From Hyparrhenia diplandra (taxonomy: Eukaryota; Streptophyta; Magnoliopsida; Poales; Poaceae), in NCBI GenBank assembly GCA_015847255.1, contig JADLZK010010876.1, positions 186,001-250,000 of the forward strand: 64,000 nt of DNA, in the 5' to 3' direction. This document shows, piece after piece, positions 21,330 to 33,072 of this stretch. The notes below the pieces were generated by a model. That model was not told where the DNA came from and did not search any database. It saw nothing but the letters and a program-made list of their open reading frames with translations. Both the position numbers and the translations under genes were made by a program. Every line of letters starts with the position of its first letter. The first letter of the stretch is position 1.

Positions 21330-22950
21330 ATCTAGATTGCTAGGTGGATGCCCTAGAAGATGTTCTAGAGGCACAGCAGATCAACTGGAGAAGTTCCAAT
21401 GTGATGGACAAACATGCCGGACAAAATCAGCAACGCTTCAGCAAAAACTAGACCTCAATACCAGACGCGTCCGGTATGAAAACAGCATAGAAGCACTCCA
21501 CGAAAAAAATAAAAACCCTATAAATTGACCTTCAAAAATCATGAAATTTTAACCAAGCTTCTAGACACCATGGGCAACATCTCCACAAAATTTAAGCCTC
21601 AAACTCGAAAGTTTGAAATACCGGACCTGTCCAGTATTAATACGAGATGCGCCTGGTATTATCGGTTTGAACACGAAAAATCGCCAAGAACTCAAATCTA
21701 CTCAAATCTCGACCAAATTTGCACCAACTGCAACCAAATCAAGATCAAGTAGGCACGATCACAAGGCAGTTGGGAGGCTAACTATAGGAGATCATGGCCC
21801 AATTTGGTGTGAATCAAGAGAAATCGAAAAGATGAACAAAAACTAGGGTTCTTGCTAACTAAACACAAATCAAGCCCGATTTGCGAACTCGTGAGGCACC
21901 AAGTGATTTCCTTTGGTGGAAACAAACCTCTCACGTGATAGTTCAAATCAAGGCAAGAAAAACGAAGTCGAATCGATCTAGAAACGAACAAACAGGAGCT
22001 AGAACGAGGAGGGGAGAAAAGTGACGAAAATTCAAATAAAATCACAGCACACAAATTGACTCGGACACTTATCCGACAAGCCCAGAGGGCATGAGCGAAC
22101 TAAGAGCCGCTCTTCCTACGAATGAAGATCACAAAGTGTCTTGACCTCTCTTACAAAGCAGAGAAACTAGAGCTAGGGAAACCCTAAAGGAAAAACTGCA
22201 AATGGAGAGGCAGGTTGAGATGGAGGGCTGCCCTCTCTGTATATAGTCCCGGCCTAAATGACCATCCTACCCCTACTGACACATGGGCCAATACTGAGGG
22301 CATATTGGTCCGACCTGCGGATATACTGATCCGACGGCCACCGTGCCTTCTCACCGGTAGCTCTGCCACGTGCCGTCCTTCCGCATCGGAACCTTCGCCC
22401 GGGTTTTGGGGCCCAAACCCACAAAAACGGCCGCCGATGGTTTTGAGGCCCAAACCACCAAACCAGGCCGCGAGTAGCGTACCGCGTACGCGACCCCACG
22501 CTTTGACACGTGTCACCGCCGTCCTCGACTGCCCATCCGCCAAGTCTTCCGAGCCGCCCGCTCGACTTGCACATCCGCCATCTTGACTCGATCGACACGG
22601 TCACTCCACGTGTCCTCGCGCTTGTCGATGTCCCAAGTGTCAGCCACCACAGCTGGCCACCCAGCGATCCGGTCCCTCGATCCAAGCCTCACGTCCTCCC
22701 TTCACCGCTCCGGGTCCATCAGCACGACACGTCCTCCTTGGTCTTCACATTGCCATTGACCACCGTCTCCGAGCTCCACACCTACACAACACAAGCCGAG
22801 AGACAACGTCAACCAACACACCGCGTGTGCCAGGGTAAGGGTAACCAAGGTAGAAATAAAAAGAAAATAGAAGGAAAATGCTGAGAGTTGACAATCACTC
22901 GTCACAAAAGCTAAACACAAATGGTTAGAATCAACCATGTGTTCGCAATT
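21330..22950 (-). mobile_element. LTR-like retrotransposon DNA, family unresolved
   Basis: CA-rich and then GC-rich non-coding DNA with a minus-strand TATA-like ACTATATACAG near 22240 downstream of a GC-rich block, the arrangement of a grass LTR read leftward. Open frames at 22184-22685 are overlapping on both strands and low in information, so they are taken as composition artefacts. Neither LTR terminus nor target duplication was found. Confidence 0.35.
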
Positions 22951-23466
22951 TATCTATTTTTCAAGAACATCTCATGAGGATTAACGTGGAGCCTCCATTA
23001 GAGCCTATAATTAGTAATAGTAAGATTGGATAGATCGTTCAATATATTTTCATGATAAATAAATTTATATAGAGATACAAATGTTGTTAATATTTTCTAT
23101 AAACTTTAAAAAGTTTGCCAGCACAAGTCCCATGGCCATCTATTTATAATACGGTGCTCTCCCCTTTCTCCCAATTGTAATTCTGGCGACCCCTCCACCC
23201 ACCGAATTATCTGGGATTGGTGGTAATATATCTCAGGTGGAGACCGTTCTGTTCAGTGCCCCATTGACCCTAAACAAAAGCAAATATTCTTTAGAGATGT
23301 TGGCTGAGCGTGCTCATAAGAATTCTACATGATGGGTATTTTTTTATCTTAGTCACTAAGAATTATTAGTATCTTATATTAGTAGTTATGACGGTAAATG
23401 TTGACGCAAAGATTGGTCACACATCACTAGTGTTAGATCGCATGGGTCACCACAGATTGAAGAACA
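22951..23466. other. Spacer without a recognisable gene
   Basis: AT-rich. The part 23277-23400 is related to 18372-18560 (see that spacer). No open frame or terminal repeat was recognised. Confidence 0.4.
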
Positions 23467-23700
23467 CACTACTACAGGATTGATTTTTGCGTGACACATC
23501 ACAAAACTTATCGGAGGCAGACGTTCTTTATTTACTGAGGCGTGTCGCATTTGCCAACCTTAAAAATCGATTTACTGAGGCGGGCATTATAAGATGACCG
23601 CCTTGGCTAATAGGCAGTCACTTTATAATGCCGGCCTTCGTAAATCAATTTTCTAAGGTTTAAAGGGCCGCTTCCAGAAAAAACAGCCCCAGCTCCCAGC
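23467..23700 (+). mobile_element. CACTA transposon terminus with subterminal repeats
   Basis: Begins CACTACTACAGGATTG, a canonical CACTA-superfamily terminal inverted repeat. It is followed by repeated subterminal motifs containing TTTACTGAGGCG (near 23530 and 23570) and inverted variants near 23635. A matching right terminus (CTGTAGTAGTG) was not found in the next 2 kb, so the element is either truncated or its other end has decayed. The GC-rich leader-like DNA and hAT fragment downstream could be cargo of this element, but that is not shown. Confidence 0.65.
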
Positions 23701-23860
23701 CCAGGGAAAGCCTGTCTTAGCCTTTCTACTGGGCTCGTATATAAGCGGTACTTCACTTGGGAACCCTAGCCTCACTTCCCCAGCCGCCTCCCTCTCTCAT
23801 CGCTAACTCCCCAAAGCCCTCACCTACGCGACCGCCCCCTCCTCCCTCTCCCCACGCGAC

Positions 23861-24236
23861 TAAGGATGGCAACAGGTCGGATTCGGATCGGGTCAAGTCT
23901 CTGTGCACCAAAACCGAAACCCGAACAGATAACCGAAAACCGAAAGGATACCCGAAACCCGCAGATATATATATACACATATTCACAAGTATAAACAAGA
24001 AGCAACAAATAATGAATATTTTCATGAGTTAATTTTGAATAAATTTAATAATCTAAGTAAACAAGTTATCATTAATATATTATAAATATGAGTTTTAATT
24101 CCAGATGATTTAATTTGAATATCCATTGGATATCCACGGGTGGAAAACTAAACCGGAAACCAAACCTGGAACCGAACCTGAAAACCGTGGGTGAAAAATC
24201 ATCCCCAAACCCGAACCCCGTCTGCTGCCATCCTTA
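23861..24236. mobile_element. hAT-type MITE with perfect 8-bp target duplication
   Basis: Terminal inverted repeats TAAGGATGGCA/TGCCATCCTTA bound 376 bp of non-coding, Asn/Pro-codon-like AT-rich DNA. The flanks are an exact 8-bp direct repeat CACGCGAC (23853-23860 and 24237-24244), the hAT superfamily signature. Removing it and one repeat rejoins a continuous C-rich leader-like sequence. It was therefore inserted after that GC-rich DNA was in place. Confidence 0.9.
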
Positions 24237-24439
24237 CACGCGACCGCCCTCCCTCTCGTCGGCGATGCCATCTCCCTCTCCCCTCAGTGCACCGGCCGCT
24301 CCTCCTACCTCTGCCATACGCAACCGCCCCTCCCTTCCTCCCCCGCCGGCGGTGCAGCGGGCTGGCTCGGACGCCTCCCTCCTCCCTCCCTCCCTCGTCC
24401 AGCAGGGTGGCCGCCATGGCACGGATCCAAAGCGAGGAC

Positions 24440-24708
24440 TAGTGAGATATCTAACAGAGGCACTAGTGAGATTAGGTAAAAATTCTATTTATCCAAAGGT
24501 CTATATATTGCTAAGATTAGTCATAACTCTTCCAGTATCAACAGTGACTACTGAGAGAGTCTTTTCAGCTGTGAAACTTGCCAAGACATGTACTAGGACT
24601 AAAATGGGAGATGGCTTTTTGCCAAGCTACTTGATAGTTTATATTGAAAAGGAATTGGTAGCCAAGATTAGTTCCAATGATATTATCAAACCTTATGATC
24701 TGTGCTAA
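24440..24708 (+). pseudogene. hAT transposase C-terminal (dimerisation) fragment
   Basis: About 85 codons ending in a stop at 24706-24708. The segment from YPKVYILLRLVITLPVS through TTERVFSAVKL to the C-terminus is the hAT-family dimerisation region found in plant TTF-type zinc-finger/hAT proteins. The catalytic RNase H-like core and zinc finger are missing. The same frame runs upstream through GC-rich DNA and the right end of the hAT MITE to an ATG at 24115, giving a 197-codon chimeric open frame. There is no evidence that this chimera is expressed. Confidence 0.75.
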
Positions 24709-25285
24709 TTGTCGTGCTAAACTCAAGTTAGTGGAGATGTAATGCAAGTACCTTCTTTTATGTCTTCGTCCACAGCGTCTTCTTTTATGCAAGCACCTTC
24801 TCTTATCGGTTGGATTGTAATAATCACCAGATGAGCTGAAAGCTTTACAACGACTTGGCTCAGTTGGCTGTGTGCGTCTACAGATGCCGGAACATTTTTC
24901 TTTTTCAAACGAAAAAAAGTTACTTGTTCAGATGCCTTCCTTCGTATGTAATCTTCGCATTTTACTTTGTTGTTTGTTCATTCACATGGCGAATACTTAC
25001 GGGGGCAAATAAAGCTATCAACTTTGGCATTTCAAGTTGCTTAAGGACCAAGCGACCAAATGAAGATGCATTTCCTTTTTGTATATAGTATGATTAGTAT
25101 CTGATACGCGGAAGCAACCAAACAATTACCTGACTCGCCATATATATAAGCAAACGTCAGTTGGCGCTGGGTGCACATCCAGACTTTCTAGCACACACTG
25201 TTCTTTGCTTAGCCACTGAAGTCCACCAAACACACAAACCAACTTCCCCTGTGGCAGGCCGAATCCATCCCTGCCAGAGCAGGAG
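24709..25285 (+). promoter_or_regulatory. Upstream region of NLR unit B with TATA box
   Basis: A TATATATAAG at 25141-25150 lies 136 bp before the NLR start codon at 25286, a plausible core promoter and leader. The leader from about 25180 shares stretches with the leaders of units C and D (for example the sequence just before the ATG). No other element was recognised between the hAT fragment and the TATA box. Confidence 0.5.
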
Positions 25286-28200
25286 ATGGAGGCGGCTCTC
25301 GGAGCAGCGAACTGCCTCCTCGGCCAAGTCCTCAACAAGCTCTCCGATGACTTGGTGAAAGCCTACGTGTCCAGCACCGAGCTTGGCCTCAACCTTGACA
25401 AGATCGAAAGGGAGATGCTCTACACTAGAGCGCTGCTGGACGCAGCCCAGGGGAGGGATGTCGCTGGGAACCCTGGCTTGCAGGGACTTCTCGAGAAGCT
25501 CGGCAAGAAGGCTGATGAGGCTGAGGATGCTCTTGACGAGCTCCACTACTTCATGATCCAGGACAAGCTGGATGGGACTCGAGAGGCCACTCCTGACTTG
25601 GGCGGTGGCCTCAGCGCCAAAGCTCAGCATGCCCGCCATGCTGCTCGAAACACTGCTGGTAACTGGCTCTCATGCTTCTCTGGTTGCCGTTCAAAAGATG
25701 ATGTTGCTGCTGCCATGTCTCTTCACCCCGATGGCCATGTTGAAAAGTTGCCATTTGACCGGGTGTCCATGTCCAACAAAATTAAGCAGCTCATAGAGGA
25801 ACTGCACTCTTATTGTACTCCTATCTCTAACCTGCTCGATAAAATGCCAAGCAGTAACCTTCAGCCACACATGCCTGCCTCCACTAAAAGGTCCCAAACA
25901 ACCTCTGAAATCACACAAAATTGGTTGTTTGGGAGGGATGCCATTTTTGAGCAAACTGTGAATGAGATTATCAGTTTGACAAAGAGCGGTAAAACCTTGT
26001 CTGTTCTTCCTATAGTTGGCCCAGGGGGTATTGGAAAGACTACCTTCACCCAGCACCTCGTCAATGACACAAGGATTAAACAATGTTTTCCTGATATTAA
26101 CATCTGGATATGTGTATCAACTAATTTTGACACGCTTAGCCTCACCAAAGAGATCAAGAGCTGCCTACCTGCAACTGATAATGACGGAAATAATGAAACT
26201 ACTACCAACTTAGACCAACTTCAAAAATCCATTGCACAGAGGCTGAAATCCAAAAGGTTTCTACTTGTCTTGGATGACATATGGGAATGCAGGAGTAATG
26301 ATGAGTGGGAAAAACTATTAGCTCCATTCAAAAGGATGAGACCAGTGGCAATGTGATTCTTGTCACAACTCGGTTCCCAAAAATTGTAGAAATGGTGAAA
26401 AAAGAAACTAATCCAATTGACCTACGCGGTTTGGATCCTGATGAGTTTTGGAAATTCTTCCAAATATGTGCATTTGGTAGAATCCAAGATGAGCACGATG
26501 ATCAAGAGTTCATAGCCATTGCAAGGCAAATAGCTGATAAGCTGAAATGCTCCCCACTTGCAGCCAAAACAGTTGGTCGGTTGTTGATTAAGAAACCCTT
26601 TCAGGAACAATGGATGAAAATTCTTGACAACAAAGAGTGGCTAGAAGAAAACCATGACAATGACATTATCCCAGCCTTGAAAATTAGCTATGACTACCTT
26701 CCCTTCCATCTGAAAAAATGTTTTCATGTTTTTCCCTTTTCCCGACGATTATAAATTTGAAAAGCTTGAGATTATTCGTTTTGGGATTCAATTGGAATCA
26801 TAGATTATACTAGGAAGAACAAAAAATTGAGGACATAGGATCAAATAATTTGGATGAACTATTAGATAATGGTTTTCTTATTAAAAGAGATGATAATTAT
26901 TATGTAATGCATGATTTACTCCATGATCTTTCACGGATCGTTTCATTAGAAGAATGTGCATATATTAGTTGTTCTAGTTTTGAGGCAAATGAAATCCCGA
27001 AACCTATTCGTTACCTGTCCATTTTCATGCATGACAATATTCAAAATTTTGAGGAAGAGATGGGTAAATTGAAGGAAAGGATAGACATTAAAAATTTGAG
27101 GAGTTTGATGATTTTTGGAGAATATAGTAGGTCATACCTATGTAATATTTTGTGGGATACATTTAAGGAAATAAGAGGTCTTCGTGTTCTATCTATATTC
27201 GTGGACTCCCATAGTTCCTTGCCACCCAACCTCTCAAACCTTGTCCATCTTCGATACTTAAAACTTATTTCGGCTTTTGCCTCACAAGTGTCTTTGCCAA
27301 ACACAGTTTCCAGGTTTTATCACTTGAAGTATCTAGATCTTAAACAATGGGAAAGTCCTTGTTCTTTGCCCAAAGACATTTGCCGCCTTGAAAAGTTACG
27401 CCATTTTGTTGCTAAGAAAATAATTCATTCCAATGTTCCTGAGGTGGGGAAAATGGTTTTCTTACAAGAATTGAAAGAATTCCATGTTAAGAAAGAGAGT
27501 ATTGGATTTGAGCTAAGAGAGTTGGGGAAACTAGGAGAGCTTGGAGGAGAGCTCAATATATTTGGGCTTGAAAATGTGAGAACCAAGCAAGAAGCTAAAG
27601 AGGCCAAACTGATGGCAAAGAGTAATTTAATTGAGTTGGGATTAGTTTGGAACAGTAAGCAAGAGTCCACTGGAGATGATATCCTAGATAGTTTGCAGCC
27701 ACACTCGAATATTAGAGGGCTTCGCATTGTAAATAATGGTGGCTCCTTTGGTCCTAGGTGGTTGTGCAACAACGACATCATATACATGAAAAACTTACAG
27801 ACCCTACATCTAGAGAGCGTGTCATGGACCATCCTTCCACCTATTGGGAAGTTTTATCGCTTAAGAAAGTTAAAGCTGAAAAATATCATTGGGTTATCTC
27901 ATATTCCACCTGACTTCTTTGGTGGCACTACAGAAAAAAGTTTCACAGACTTGAAGGCAGTTGAGTTTTGTGATATGCCAGAACTTGTGGAGTGGATTGG
28001 AGGAGCTAAATGTCATCTATTCTCAGGGCTTGAAGAAATAAGGTCCATTGATTGTCCCAGGCTCACAGCGCTGTTGATATCGGGTTGGCCTAACAATATA
28101 TGGTTCCCTAGTCTTCGTCAACTTTGTATTCATAACTGCCCGAAGTTGTGCCTTCCTCCCTTGCCTCACACTTCAGTGTTATCCCGTATTAAGACGGGGT

Positions 28201-29438
28201 GCTTTAGTTATGATGATTGTATTAGCTTGGACATTTGGAAGCCCTCTGAATTGGTCTTCCAGAATCTTGGTGACGTAGAAAGGTTGACAACTTTGGATGC
28301 ATCATTGTTGTCATTATTGGAACTCCAAAAGCTACGTTCTCTAAGACATATAAATGTCCGTAGGTGTGAGGAAACATTTTTTTAGAGGACTAGATGATAG
28401 TGTCGTGCTGCACACAGTCCAATCTCTAGAACTCGAACAATTTTTTCTCCCACTAGAAAATCGTTGTCAAATTTTTTCAAAGTTTTTCCAGCTCTTTCTT
28501 GTTTGGATGTGAGTGCATTATCAAATGAGAATCATGAGGAAGTGGTGCTGCACTTTCCACCTTCCAGCTCGCTGAGAGATGTCTGCTTCCGTGAGTGTAA
28601 TAATTTGATCCTGCCCATGGATGACGAGGAAGGAAGTGGGTTCTGGGGCCTCTCGTCACTCGAGTCCGTGACCATAAGGAATTGTGACAAGCTATTCTCT
28701 GGGTGGTCCATGGGAGGAGCAGCTCAGACCAAGAGCATCATCATCTACCCTTTCCCCCCGGGCCTCAAGGAACTCAGCCTTCAGGGTCAGCAAAGCATGC
28801 TGTCAATGGCCCTGCTCGCGAATCTCACATCTATTACCAGTCTAGAATTAGTTAATTGCGACGATATCACAGTGGATGGGTTCGATTCTCTCATTACAAT
28901 CAACCTCAAATGTCTGAAGGTGTTCAATTGGAGAGATGGTGAGATTGTTCCCTATTCTGTAGCAGCAGATCTACTTGCAGCGGTGTCAACAGCGATCGAA
29001 ACAATGCCGGTCGGTTCCTTCCAACTGGTGATCCTTGCGGTGGACAGCATCTCTGCCGTGCTTGTCGCTCCCATCTGCACCCGCCTCTCTGCTACCCTCC
29101 AGAGGCTAGAATTCACCTCTGATTGGAAGACGGAGAACTTCACGGAAGAGCAGGACGAGGCGCTTCAGCTCCTCACGTCTCTCCAATACCTGTGGTTCAT
29201 TGATTGCAGGATTCTGCAGTCCCTCCCCCAAGGGTTGCATCGCCTTCCTTCTCTCCAGGAATTGCACATAGTTGAAACTCGAAAAATCAGATCGCTGCCC
29301 AAGGAGGGCCTCCCTGATTCACTGCGAGAGCTATACATAGGTAATTGCTGTCCCAAGGTTTATGAGGAATGCCAGAACTTAAGGGTAACAAGGCCAGATA
29401 TAAAGTTTGGTGGCTTCATTGCTGATGTGCAAAGCTGA
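25286..29438 (+). pseudogene. NLR unit B: full-length CC-NB-ARC-LRR with frameshifts
   Basis: NLRs are cytoplasmic or nuclear receptors that detect pathogen effectors and trigger plant cell death. The start at 25286 (MEAALGAAN) is conserved with units C and D. Rx-type coiled coil at residues 1-about 170 with EDALDEL (80-86, the EDVID-type motif); P-loop GPGGIGKT (245-252); kinase-2 LLVLDDIW (326-333). After 26333 one A is missing from an A-run and the frame moves to 26336-26752, which holds the RNBS-B-like VILVTTRF and GLPL-like CSPLAAKTVG. Further small indels at about 26720-26800 lead to 26850-28385 with the MHD motif (VMHDLLHDL) and LRRs. An extra T at about 28381 and another shift near 28445 precede the last block 28464-29438. 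About 1,384 codons in total, single exon. As written it is not translatable throughout; some indels could be sequence errors. Confidence 0.88.
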
Positions 29439-29574
29439 ATCTCTGCTTCTGCGTGCCCTTCACACACTCTGCTCTGCTTCAGCAAGCCTTTTCAATCTGC
29501 AGGTTAGTTCCAAATATAAAAAAACTGCTTATGCTCCTCGATTCATGTTTTCATTACCTGTGCAAACCGAATTG

Positions 29575-29607
<33 letters not shown>

Positions 29608-30055
29608 ATATAGATATGTTCCACTCTCATATGCTTCTGTGTTACAAGTGGAGCCACCATTCACAGTTCTTGTCCAGGCCTTCATTTCTTTAATCAAAAA
29701 ATTTAATTATTTCTCCTACAGTTTGAACTTTCGAATCGTGTTACTTTTTTCTATCTACTATTTTCATCTATAGGTAGAATATTACATTATTGCACATTAT
29801 TTTGTTTCATTTCAATTTCATGCCATTAATTGGTAGTTCTTGGCAGAAAAGAAATTTGCCTCAACAGATAAAGACCATGCCCTTGTTACTTAATTCATTC
29901 TTGTTGTGACATGTCATGAATGGCTGCAGATTGCTTGGTTCCTTCTTAATAGATGTCCTAGATCATGGCGCATATGTCTTATTAATGATCTGTTGATATG
30001 CACAATTGCCCTGTTCCTATCACACAGTGAGATGATATGCTGGTTTGGCTTGCAG

Positions 30056-30194
30056 GACTCTGTTGCTTCGTCACACGGTTACACATGATTCCAAAGCCAA
30101 AGGGAATTCTCCACGAGGATGGCTTGACACCTAATTTTGTGGAAGTAAGGAAAGAATAATCTCACAGAGTCACAGCAACACCAGGAAAGATCAG
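30056..30194 (+). other. Tail cassette exon-like module, unit B copy 1
   Basis: Acceptor TTGCAG before 30056, donor CAGGTGAGA after 30194, and the shared upstream GAGATGATATGC stretch. The phase-0 reading begins D-S-V-A-S-S but meets a stop after 10 codons, and its 139-nt length is not a multiple of three, so it is degenerate compared with copies 2 and 3. Confidence 0.6.
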
Positions 30195-30973
30195 GTGAGA
30201 TGCACAATTGAACTTCCCCTCGTAGGCAGTCTCTCTCTTCAGTTATAATTTCAGACTCCTAACCCTCGTTGGTCATTTGAAAACCATCGTACCCTCGTTG
30301 GTCAGCCAGCTTAGTGCAAGAACAAAAAATGCTTTGGAAGTAATGTGATTTACTTAACTCTGTACATCTCTTTTGTTTCTTTATTATTTCTATAAATGGC
30401 ATAGTCCGCTGAAGCCGTTCTGTAACTTGGTGATCCTTTGCTTAATTGCTTCCTTTGTTTAACAGCAAGGGCTCACAATTGTGGATAATTAGATATCCAG
30501 TACCGTATCATTGATGAAACAAAGACATTTCATATTATAAAATGGCCGGTGGCTTGACTGTGCCATGCTCGAAGCAGGGCGCCGGCATGGACGATCGCCG
30601 GAGCTCCGCAATCTTGCCCCTCCTCGCAGTGTCGCCGCCCCCCACCCCACCCGGTTGTCTGGCTTGCTAGTTATTGTGGCCTACTGTGTCGTTTCATGGG
30701 TACCGATTCGAAATCGCTGCTGCCCAAATCTTACTTCGATCGAGCTTTCACTCTTTCATCATTGCTCTGTGATGGCTACACGAACAAAATTATTAGGACG
30801 AAATGAAAATTGCTTGCCAAATCATCAGTTGCTTTGTTCCCCAAGGTCATCATTAGATACTGTACGAGTACTAAATGAATGATATGCTTATACCTTGTCG
30901 TCAACCTTATATGCGCAATCGCTTTGTTGCTGATCGATCTGAATGATATTCTTTGGTTGGCTTGCCTGTGTAG

Positions 30974-31108
30974 GACTTTGCTTCGTCGCGCAGCTACACT
31001 TCGTTCAAAAGCAAAGATGAGTCCGACAGGTTGGCACATAAGTTTGAGGACATGAGGAAAGAACGGCCTCGGCCACGTTGCAAGACCACTACATCCAGCA
31101 AAGATCAG
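30974..31108 (+). other. Tail cassette exon-like module, unit B copy 2 (open, phase 0)
   Basis: 135 nt between an acceptor (TGTGTAG) and a donor-like CAGGTCAAA. It is open throughout in phase 0, giving 45 codons beginning D-F-A-S-S and containing Y-T-S-F-K, H-K-F-E-D-M-R-K-E and ending S-S-K-D-Q. The same residues are recognisable in copy 3. Whether it is ever translated is unknown, since the NLR stop codon precedes it. Confidence 0.55.
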
Positions 31109-31187
31109 GTCAAATGAACTTCTAAGAGTATGGTTTGGTTTCTCGACTAATGTACTAATGAGATGATATGCTGGTTTTCCTTTGCAG

Positions 31188-31370
31188 GACTCTGCTTCAT
31201 CAAAATGTTGCACATTGTTCAAAATCATAAATGAGCCCAATCTTGGGTTCTGGAAAACTTTGGCAAGTAAAAACAAGGGAATTCATGATGAGGATGGCCT
31301 GGTGCCGAAGTTCGAGTACTTCAGGAAAGGACAACCTTGTACCAACACCGGTCCATTGAGAAAATATCAG
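31188..31370 (+). other. Tail cassette exon-like module, unit B copy 3 (open, phase 0)
   Basis: 183 nt (61 codons) between acceptor TTTGCAG and donor CAGGTGAGAC, open throughout in phase 0. It starts D-S-A-S-S, contains HDEDGLVPKFEYFRK and ends R-K-Y-Q. The upstream intron carries the same GAGATGATATGCTGGTTT stretch as copy 1. No known domain is recognised in the peptide. Confidence 0.55.
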
Positions 31371-32382
31371 GTGAGACAGCAAGTGGATCTGAATATCTGA
31401 ACATATTGGCAGTCACAAATGAACTTCTCATATATGGTTTTCTCTCTCTCTCTCTCTCTCTCTCCTCTTCTAATATAGTTCCTCGCAATCTTTTTATTGA
31501 GCAATGCTCGGGTACTCCTTTTACCTACTAGGAGGTAATATCTAAGATCGATCTGAACCGTTGATTATTTACAATTTAATGAATTACTAAATGAATTAAT
31601 AAATACAAGAAAAAGAAAAATATTGGCAGTCACAAATGAACTTCTCATATATGGTTCCCTCTCTCTCTCTCTCTCTCTCTCCATTTTTAGTAGAAAATAC
31701 AAGCATATGTATGCTTTCTAATAAAAAAATCTAGTTCTTTTGTTGATCTACTTATTTCCAGTTCCTTTATTTTGCCAATCATTTCTAGTTCCTTTATCCA
31801 TCTACGGAGTTGTAGTGTAGTCAAGAATCGAGAATTTACAAGGTACCAGCTGAAGTTGCCTAATGTTTTCTTAGGATTTGTATCATTATCAAAACACAAG
31901 CATTGCTCCTACCTGATTCATCTAAAAAAAAAGTATCTTGACCATCAGAATTGCAGAGCAAGCTCTTTTCTATGCTTACAATGAATTAGCAGAATTGTTT
32001 TTTCCCCTAAAACCATAAATTTTGCCTTTTTGGTGACATTAATGAATTCTTTAGATAAGTTATTCTTCTACCAGCAATGATCCCTTTTAATCCTTTCAGG
32101 TTGCTAAAGCAAAACTTCTACTCCATGAACAAAAATTTGTTGAGTCGATCTAGATTTTGTGAAGCAGATATGTGCTCAGCTAGAATATAATACAACACTA
32201 TTGCTAAAAACAAAGCAGAAGGGGACAAAATTATAGAAGATGATGACTTGGTATTTTTTTTTCTGATCAAACTTGTTTCTTACCATGTTTAATGTCTTTT
32301 CATGAATTACATACACCTTGATTTTCAATTCATCAAGAACATTCAATAGGTGATTCGTCATCACCAAACTCATAAATGAATA

Positions 32383-33038
32383 CACTACCGATTTTTTTTC
32401 CGTGCGGTTATTTTGATGAACGGTGGCGGTTTTTGCAACCGCCGCGAGCTAAGGTCACCGTTAATCGATGAACCATGGTGGTTAATCGGATGATTAAACG
32501 TGGCGGGTTTTTGACCCCAAATAACCGCCACGGTTAATGAAATAAAAAATAAAAAAATAAAACCCGGATCGAGGCTCAAGCGGGCCTAGATCCGCGCCAC
32601 CGCCCGTTAGGGTTAGGGTTAGGGGAGGGGCCTCGCTGCTCGTGGAGCTTGGCCACCGCGCCGCCGGGATCCACCGCCCCGAGCCTGTCCACCGCCGCTT
32701 TGATCGGGATCCGCCGCCATGAGCCGCCGCGCCGCTAGGATCCGCTGCCCCTAGCCGCGGCGCCGCCCGGATCAACCGGGATCTACCATCCCGAACTGCC
32801 CCGAAGCGCCACCTGCGTGCACGGCAGCGGCAGCGTGCCGCCACCGGTGCGAGGTTGGGCCTAGAGAGGTCGGGTGCGGTGGGGAGATGAGGTGGGGGCG
32901 CCGGTCCCGTGGGGGGAGAGGAAGGGGTGAGGGAGAGAGAGAGTGACCGGATCCGGGCTGGGAGAGGGGTTGAGGGAGAGATTCGCCGGGAGTTGGAGAG
33001 AGGGGTGGGCTGAGTGAATGAGGGAAACCCTAGGTCTC

Positions 33039-33072
<34 letters not shown>

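Larger units (their letters stand above)
29439..32382 (+). other. NLR unit B tail: intron-rich 3' region with amplified cassette
   Basis: A donor-like GTTAGT at 29503 follows the stop by 64 nt. The region includes a run of about 30 T's (29576-29605), three cassette modules (listed separately), an acceptor-led module at about 30465 shared with units A, C and D, two CT microsatellites (about 31441-31463 and 31661-31681) and a 37-bp perfect direct repeat (31403-31439 and 31620-31656). The GC-rich patch at 30565-30690 has no counterpart in other tails and is unidentified. 32080-32370 matches the second module of unit C (46790-47135). Confidence 0.6.

Noticed and set aside
24438..24472. CACTAGTG-like sequences as the right terminus of the CACTA element starting at 23467.
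   Set aside because: They do not match the complement of CACTACTACAGG and have no subterminal repeats next to them.
26335..28464. Introns as the explanation for frame changes in NLR unit B.
   Set aside because: Paralogues align across each break with differences of one or two bases and no GT...AG interval, so indels are the simpler reading.
32607..32625. Three TTAGGG-like hexamers suggesting a telomeric repeat.
   Set aside because: Plant telomeres are TTTAGGG; three copies inside a CACTA element's GC-rich centre are not a telomeric tract.
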